Part shown: positions 58,022 through 64,000 of the stretch, in pieces
Layout of the letters: every line of letters starts with the position of its first letter
How positions within the stretch are numbered: the first letter of the stretch is position 1
NCBI GenBank assembly: GCA_001910725.1
Contig: MJGA01000020.1
Coordinates: 124,001 to 188,000, forward strand
Reading direction: 5' to 3'
DNA: 64,000 bases
From: Phanerodontia chrysosporium
Lineage: Eukaryota; Basidiomycota; Agaricomycetes; Polyporales; Phanerochaetaceae
Program-made: the position numbers and the translations under genes
The notes under the pieces: model-generated
The model's database searches: none
Told to the model about the DNA's origin: nothing
The model's input: only the letters and a program-made list of their open reading frames with translations

Positions 58022-61000
58022 TTATTGACTTGCTAGCACCCGTAGGAACATGTCCGCATCAATCACATCGTTGAAATAGAAGCGGCGGCTCTGACCGCCA
58101 CCACTTCCCATCTCGAACGTTGGGATCATGTGAGCGCCACGCAAGAGGTACTGGACGAACATGAACTCCGTATCTTTCTTCTCTTGGAAGACCCGGCAGC
58201 CGTCCCAAGTCGTTCTCGGCCGCCAGGAGCCGCTCTTCCATGGATCGAACCATTTCACGAGAGCGACGTCGCGTGTCCGACCAGACGGTAGAACGACTCG
58301 ATAGAGTCCTAGCAAGCGCACGCACGCGAGCTCTTGGGAGGCGAGGTTTACCAACGCGCAGTCGTACCGAGGTGAACCATACCAGTTAGGGTTACAGCGC
58401 AGGATGTCGCGTGCTTCCCTCCAGTCCTCCATAGACTGGTAGCGCAGGTACACGCACTTGAACGGTGTAACCTGCCGGATCAGGTCAGTGACACAATACA
58501 AGCATGGGAGGTTCGAGTTGCTACTGACCAGATGATACTGCGCAGACTGGATATTTGGTTCGTCTTCAAGATGCTCAGCAAGGAATCGTCCAAGTTTGCG
58601 AGCAAAATCACGATAGGCCGGGTCACCATGGTGTTGCTCTTCCACCGTCGCCGCAGTCACCTTATGCCCCCTCGAGCCAAGCAACCAGGTATGTTCACAG
58701 CTCGAGTCTGCCGGAATGTCATCCGCTTGTTCGGGAGCCTCGTCTAGGTCGTGTGGCGGCAACCCGGCGTCTGACTCTTTGCAGGCTTTGTCGTACAAAT
58801 CTACGCTCATGCGGATGCGTGCGATGGCTTCCTGGTTTTCATCGATGCGCGCAATCTGTCCGAATTTCCAGAATGAGTTGAGTAAGTTTATTTCACTCCA
58901 TGTCCTAGAGCGAGCTGGGCCAACCTGCGACTCCGCATTTTTGCGATTTGTCTGGTTATATGCTTGCTCTACCTCTTGGTGGAAGCCCTCTCCAGGCCGG
59001 GTGACTGTGTTGATGGTGGCACCCTTGTTGCGGATGTCATGGACGGCGTGCTGCGACTGGTGCTGTTTCAGGAAGTCGAAGTTCTTGCCATACTCCTTGC
59101 TGACTCTCTTGACGTGCGATCAGCGTGGTCCATGGCTAACACACAAGTTGTCGTAGCTCACCTTCGCATAGCTCTCATAGTCTGCTAGAGCGGCTTCAAC
59201 GAGCTTAATCTGGTCTTCACTGACACACTTCAGGCCGATTAGAGTGCGAAACTTGACGTAGGCTCGCAGGCAGTGCACGAGCGGCGAGTTTCGAGGCAGA
59301 AGCTCGACTATACATGGCAGAAGACACTACTTGGTGTGTCAGCGACTCGATCTCTGTGCACCAAACAGTATTCGCTATGACGCACCCGTAGAATGTCAAA
59401 GAATGTCTGCCCGTCAGCATACTCTATCGTAGTGACATTGTTGAAATGCTTCAGATCAGGCCAGCGAGGGACCTGGCGCATGCTGTAATATATATTAGCT
59501 GCAGGCCTCAGCAAGATTCCGTAGGACGAACTTTCGTGCCAGGATCCCAAGATATCCATCAGCCTTCAAAACTTCCAGTAGTAGCGGCCATAGATGATCT
59601 CCGAACTTGCCGAGGTCATCTGCATGAAGGACATCATACGACGCAGCTTGATAGGGATCAGAGTTCTTCATTGACCAGAAGAAGTTCTGCAGACATCAAG
59701 AGCGGTTATTAGAAGCACATATCGAGTAGAGGATAACTTACCTTAGTGTCGTGAAGTCCGTAGTCCCGTAGAATATGTTCCTTTTCAGTTTTTGTGGCGG
59801 CTGCATTAGCTCGACGATAAACGTCTTGCATTTCCGCTGATGTGCGTAACGGATACATGCCCGTGATGCGGTGAAGGTCACACTTCCCTACTAGGCATTG
59901 AGGGCAAGGGTAGTTCGCAAGAGCAGCTCGGATAGCGCAGAGTGCCTCCGCCTCTTGAAGGTCCGCTGAGAGTATAAGGAAACCTACCCATAGAATACGG
60001 ATAATGTCATCACCACACTTTACAGCTTCACCATAGTTACTTGAACGCTTCAGGGATGAGAAGACGATGTCCAACACCTTGTGGTACACGTCCCGCTTGA
60101 ACCGTGCAAATTCGAGCTTTTCGCTCTGAGATCGGTCTTCAGGGTTCCCAGGGTCGTCTATCTGCAGGAGAATTCTAGTAACCAAAGAGATACAGGATGC
60201 CATAGACTTGTAATCGGCTTACCGTTGGCATAAAGCCGAGGAGGACTCCGCCGCCATTGCCAGATGCATTGCGGATCTCGTGCGGCAAGAATGCTGGTCT
60301 CAGCACCATCGGATGCTTTTTGACCTTTCGAGTTACATTGCCTTTGTCAAGCCAGAAGTGTAATGGTAGGTAGACATGTGGATGTTCCTCGGGTGGTGGC
60401 AATGTGTCCTGAAGCCAGCAAACAAATCCGGAGTTCAACAAATTCTGAGGCAGCTGCATTTCAAATATCATACCTGAGCTTTATACCATGCATCCCCGGT
60501 GTTTGTCTCATCGTATAGACGGGTCTCTTTCCACCCAGTCACGAGGTACTTGCGAGTTGGCCACCACATAATCGAGGTCGACAGTGAGGGATCCGTGACC
60601 AGCTCGAGAACCCACTCCCATGGGTCCCGATACGGAAAGTTGAATGTATACTCCTGGCCGTCATAGACTGATGAGACGGAGCCCATCTTAAACTGCAGTG
60701 AACTCGATTTATTGATTCGTGCATGCACAAAGACGCACAGAGAGCTTACCGGAACAGTGAAATGTCGTGCGCTGCTAACGACAGTTCCAGATCTTTGTGG
60801 TCCCGAAAAGTGATATTGGTCCGATCACACCAGCCGTTACGAAGCCCATGCAGCTGCTTGTCCACAATCTCACTTCTGAGAGGACCGGTAACGACTGTCT
60901 CTGCGAACTCGAAGTCCGGGCGGGTTCGGAAAGGTGCCCAGGGCTTGAGACACGACAATTCCAGCTGCTTGCGAGTGGTCTTATGCTGGGTCTGCTCGTT

Positions 61001-61563
61001 TGACAGCGAAGGCGTACGACTGCCATCCAGTGGGATTATTTTCGGTTCGCTGATACCACTATGGGGGTGATACACAAGCTTTATGTAGACTTCGGGAAGG
61101 GGTGCCGGCGGTTGTGGATGATTTCTACTGGTGAAAGCGAAGGAGCAACACCAGCATGAGGTAGGCAGCTGTCTGTACACGATAGGTATGTAAATTGTTC
61201 GTATTCATGCTGCTTGATGTTACTACGTACCGGCAGGATGTGTAGCGACATGGACATCGCTGACGCTGGCCGTAACGTCGACACTTGCCTAAATGGGATG
61301 GGAAGATGAGACGCGTGAATTCACGCACGACGCCGCGCCTTTTGGCTCACCAGCTCTATCCTGTCCTCTGCTCTCTGAACACTCGCCCCAACATTTTGCA
61401 TCTCATAGTCTCGCCTACATGCGTCAAGGTGCTTGTCAAACCCGCGAGAGTCCCGCGACGACTGGCAGAACGGACAGTGCATGCGGCGGGATCTTGGCAT
61501 ACGCCCTGATCGTCCGACCAGCACCTGAGAGGCGGATGGGGCAGCTGTAGGCTGGCGAGGCAT
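58022..61563 (-). CDS. Plavaka-type transposase
   Basis: Multi-exon gene of roughly 1,000 codons. The N-terminus (MPRQPTAAPSASQVLVGRSG) leads to a zinc-finger-like MHCPFCQSSRDSRGFDKHLDAC. Next comes KPWAPFRTRPDFEFAE...NITFRDHKDLE, then GSVSSVYDGQEYTFNFPYRDPWEW, RLYDETNTGDAW, VYLPLHFWLDKGNVTRKVKKHPM, LPHEIRNASGNGGGVLLGFMP, YPCPQCLVGKCDLHRIT and LHDTKNFFWSMKNSDPYQAASYDVLHADDLG (across an exon border). It ends with a domain of about 260 residues closing MFLRVLASQ. Conserved order and wording match Plavaka transposases of mushrooms, which carry an RNase-H-like core with Asp/Asp/Glu residues (DETN and DLGKFGDH are likely parts of it). I saw no clear stop inside exons. Confidence 0.85.
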
Positions 61564-61829
61564 TGTGCAAGGTGCGTCTGCAGAGTGTTGGAATATCGGA
61601 AACCGCTGAAGTTGCTTGGCCTGGGCCGCGACGCACGGCGGACACCGCGCGTGTTTTGTTTTGCCCGACCAGCTCGCCACCTGTGTAGACGTCACCAGGT
61701 ACCGTCAGTAGTGGGTATAAAAACACGACGCTATCTCCTCCGAGTCCCCAGCCCGTCCACCATCCCTTCGTCATTTGGTCCATTAACCACGACTTCGGAC
61801 TAAGACGCCCTCCTGCAAGGTTTAAGATC

Positions 61830-63128
61830 ATGCCCGAGACCGCTCAGCAGCCAATCCCAGAAGACGTGCGCGAGGTACGTGAACTGCTCATCCAATACGG
61901 TGATCAGTTGCTGATAATGTCACATTGCGCTATAACAGCTCCAAACACTCGTCAATGAGTATCGCCGCGAAATGCAGCGACTCAAGGAGCGGATTGCCGA
62001 GTTGAACAACCAAGGCCACTCCGAGCCCTCAGACGACTCGGAAGCTGGTGCGGAGACAAAGAAGTCAACCAGTAGCATCACGTCGCAAAGGCACGTCGTC
62101 AGATTCGGAAATTTACGACGCTTTACGTTCTATGGCCGCGGTTCATCGATAGCATGTTCACCACGGCCATCGACCCTGATTACAACCCACTAGAACGGTT
62201 TAAGGACAAAAACACGAAGGTACAAGGGCAGTTAAGCGACTGGCATGACATGTTTCCCCGTGAACTCGCTCACCTCGTAAAGGAAGACTGGTGGGTCGCA
62301 GTGGTACGTGCTCATCTCTCTTTCCATCATATACAACTAGCTGATCTATTGCAGTTCAAGGCAGAGGCCTCGCAGCAACGTTCGAACCTGTCCAGCCGTG
62401 TCCGTAGGCAGGCAGGCACGGCCATCTTCGGCTGCAGTGAAGACGACCTCAAATCCCGGAGATCAGACGTCAGAAGTTCGGCGAGCTCATTGGCTTGCCG
62501 GCGGATGAATCAGGAAAGGGCAACCCGTACAATGTGCCTATTCTGCATGAGCCGTACAACGGTAAATTTGATATTCACAGCGTGTTCCTTAACCGGAGCC
62601 TCATGAAGGTGAGTACACACTTTTTTCGCTCCTGTACGCTGCTAACATAGCATATATAGACTTTAAATGCGATCCTCCGCGGGGCACAGTCGATCAAGAC
62701 TGTTGATGGACGCCTGTCAACCAGCCCCGGTACAGACACCGTCTGCGCGAAGTGGAACGTCACACACACCACCCCGGGCGCCATTGCCATGGCCGCCGTA
62801 CTGGTATGCTCTGATTTGAATGTTTGAGGGCCTATGCTTACGCTACGTACAGACGAGATGGGCGGCATCGCCCGATGTCGAGTTTCACGAGGTCGGCCGT
62901 GAGTCCCAAATTAACTGGCAGGCCCACTACGAGACCTATCTCAAGTACTTGACCGATGGTCTTCTGAAGAAGAAGACGAGTGTCGTCAAGATCTTCCGAA
63001 TCTGGGATCAAACCCTGTTCCCGAACTCGACGAGTGGATACTGGGGAACTGGGACAGTTAGCCAAGACGCGATATCTGAGGCGTTCGCTCTACTCAATGA
63101 AGATGACGATGAAGTCGATGAGATGTAG
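61830..63128 (+). CDS. Transposon accessory gene of unknown function, two one-base frameshifts
   Basis: Begins MPETAQQPIPEDVRE, then after an intron LQTLVNEYRREMQRLKERIAEL, a coiled coil. The central part reads VAKARRQIRKFTTLYVLWPRF, IDPDYNPLERFKDKNTKVQGQL and SNLSSRVRRQAGTAIFG. Next comes IRRQKFGELIGLPADESGKGN, NGKFDIHSVFLNRSLMK and finally ISEAFALLNEDDDEVDEM. Such proteins of the DUF6532-like group often sit beside Plavaka transposases; the role is unknown. The frame changes near 62080 (before HHVAKARR) and near 62457 (CTCAAATCCCGG), and a single added C repairs each. Confidence 0.65.
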
Positions 63129-63211
63129 GGTACACCTGGTATAGCTATGTAATATACATTTTTATAACTACTCGAGAGCGAGGGATAAGGTGCGGAAGGA
63201 CTGATTTTCGT

Positions 63212-63316
63212 ACGGGCGGCGGTCGAGCAGTGGTAAGTGACACTTGTTCTATTCAGCGTGAGTTCTCGTTGCTGACGTCATTATAGGTTCGAATCACACC
63301 GTGAACAGCCGTCCGT
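63212..63316 (+). other. Stem-bounded segment with spliceosomal-type intron and B-box-like motif
   Basis: ACGGGCGGC at 63212-63220 can pair over nine bases (one G-T) with GCCGTCCGT at 63308-63316. Between lie a GTAAGT...CTGAC...TATAG intron (63233-63286) and GGTTCGAATCAC, like a Pol III B box. A tRNA was considered, but there is no T-stem and no anticodon arm. It could be a spliced 3' UTR or a structured transcript of the transposon. Confidence 0.3.
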
Positions 63317-63449
63317 AGGGTCCTAGCCCGCTACGCTGTGAAGTGTCGCGCCGCAATACTGAGCGGCGCAGGGACCGCCCAGCAGCACGGGGCCTGGATC
63401 GAAAAATATATTTTTTTCGTGCTGTCATTCAAAAAGCTCCTCGTACTTC

Positions 63450-63668
63450 AAACCTGATCCGGCCTAGTCAGCGGTCAACAGGGCCATAATGCCTACGCAG
63501 GCCTGCTCATCCTTGCTCAGGCTTCGTCAGGCTGATCAGGCCTGATACGACCTGATTATCCCGGGTAGCACATTTCTGAGCCTAATCAGGCTCCCTGGCG
63601 CCTAATCGCCTGACCAGGCCTGCTCCGGGCTAACTAGGCCTGACTAGGAATTTCGCAATCTTCCGACA
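63450..63668. repeat. Right subterminal CAGGCCTGA array
   Basis: At least six near-copies of CAGGCCTG(A/C) and CTGATCAGGCCTGAT-type palindromes next to the right end of the transposon, mirroring the left array. Confidence 0.75.
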
Positions 63669-63925
63669 TATGTTGCAGACATGCAACACAGATGTCGTGT
63701 GGGTAACATGCTCCTATCCCGGTCTCCCTTTAGACTTATATCTGCGCGACGGCTACACTCTAGCGTCCCAATTACAACAACATGTGTCCACTGATGAACC
63801 ACCAACGGAGGCCAGTTTCAAAGGCAACCGACCTTGGTGAACCAACTGTCAGCCACTCTGCATATCTTCCTCCGTGCCGGGCATAACGTACTCCTCAACG
63901 ATATCACCAAGTTTTCGCTCTAACA

Positions 63926-64000
63926 ATGATCGCCCTCCCACAACACACGACTTTCGACATCATCGACCACCTTGCAGACGACCCCGCCACGCTGCGCACT
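63926..64000 (+). CDS. Start of a gene running off the window, possibly F-box
   Basis: The ATG at 63926 opens MIALPQHTTFDIIDHLADDPATLRT, cut by the end of the window. The spacing of Ile-Ile-Asp, Leu and DDPATL is like the start of the degenerate F-box in Agaricomycete F-box proteins, so it probably is one. Only 25 residues are visible, so this is tentative. Confidence 0.4.
   Translation, partial: MIALPQHTTFDIIDHLADDPATLRT

Larger units (their letters stand above)
57852..63668. mobile_element. Plavaka-like (KDZ-related) DNA transposon
   Basis: About 5.8 kb containing a multi-exon transposase (minus) and an accessory gene (plus) in divergent arrangement. Both ends carry imperfect inverted sequence: TGTCGGGGAACGAGAAAATC at the left and, on the minus strand from 63668, TGTCGGAAGATTGCGAAATT. 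Next to these lie dense subterminal repeats of CCTGATCAGGCCTGA/CAGGCCTGAC type (about 57871-57990 and 63450-63650) in both orientations. Such palindromic subterminal arrays are expected for transposase binding. A target duplication could not be fixed. Limits are my best reading. The transposase seems largely intact, so the element may be young. Confidence 0.8.

Noticed and set aside
63212..63316. tRNA gene
   Set aside because: B-box-like sequence and a terminal stem exist, but the T-stem cannot pair and there is no anticodon arm.
1..64000. CRISPR arrays, bacterial operons or phage genes
   Set aside because: Spliceosomal introns throughout and only fungal gene families; no regularly spaced repeats were seen.

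Overview
The window is nuclear DNA of a basidiomycete, most likely an Agaricomycete close to the polypores. Genes carry many short introns (about 45-70 nt, GT...AG). Several families are typical of mushrooms: STE3 pheromone receptors, a CaaX pheromone precursor, BTB and F-box paralogues, a Cla4-type PAK kinase and a Plavaka-type DNA transposon. Nothing bacterial, viral or organellar was seen.

Layout. 1-16.8 kb: an incomplete BTB gene, an 11-exon MFS transporter, a 740-bp non-autonomous hAT element, two tandem seven-helix membrane proteins, a secreted purine nucleoside permease-like protein, an Arg-Gly-rich protein and a secreted SGNH/GDSL hydrolase. 16.8-21.9 kb: gene-poor DNA with one or two very small membrane proteins. 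21.9-34.3 kb: the mating-type B (pheromone/receptor) region. It holds receptor R1 (minus), a pheromone precursor of 42 residues ending in Cys-Thr-Ile-Cys (minus), receptor R2 (plus), an F-box relic and an F-box gene, a Cys-rich membrane protein, and receptor R3 (plus). 34.8-45.1 kb: a second BTB gene, a coiled-coil membrane protein, CNOT11, the PH-CRIB-kinase gene cla4, SDHAF4 and mitochondrial uS19. 45.1-57.1 kb: a stretch with possible gene remains, a large unrecognised gene, a UBE2S-type E2, an Opi3-type phospholipid methyltransferase and a small membrane protein. 57.85-63.67 kb: a Plavaka-like transposon with its transposase and accessory gene. The start of another gene runs off the right end.

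How the parts work together. The receptors and the precursor make up the B locus: the prenylated peptide from one mate activates the STE3 receptor of another and so controls dikaryon development. Cla4 is a Cdc42/Rac effector and is a plausible downstream partner. The other neighbours are housekeeping genes.

Caution. At least seven genes need one extra base to stay in frame, and each can be repaired by lengthening a short homopolymer by one. This looks more like residual assembly error than a set of pseudogenes. Exon limits were placed by eye from splice signals and reading frame. No database search was run.
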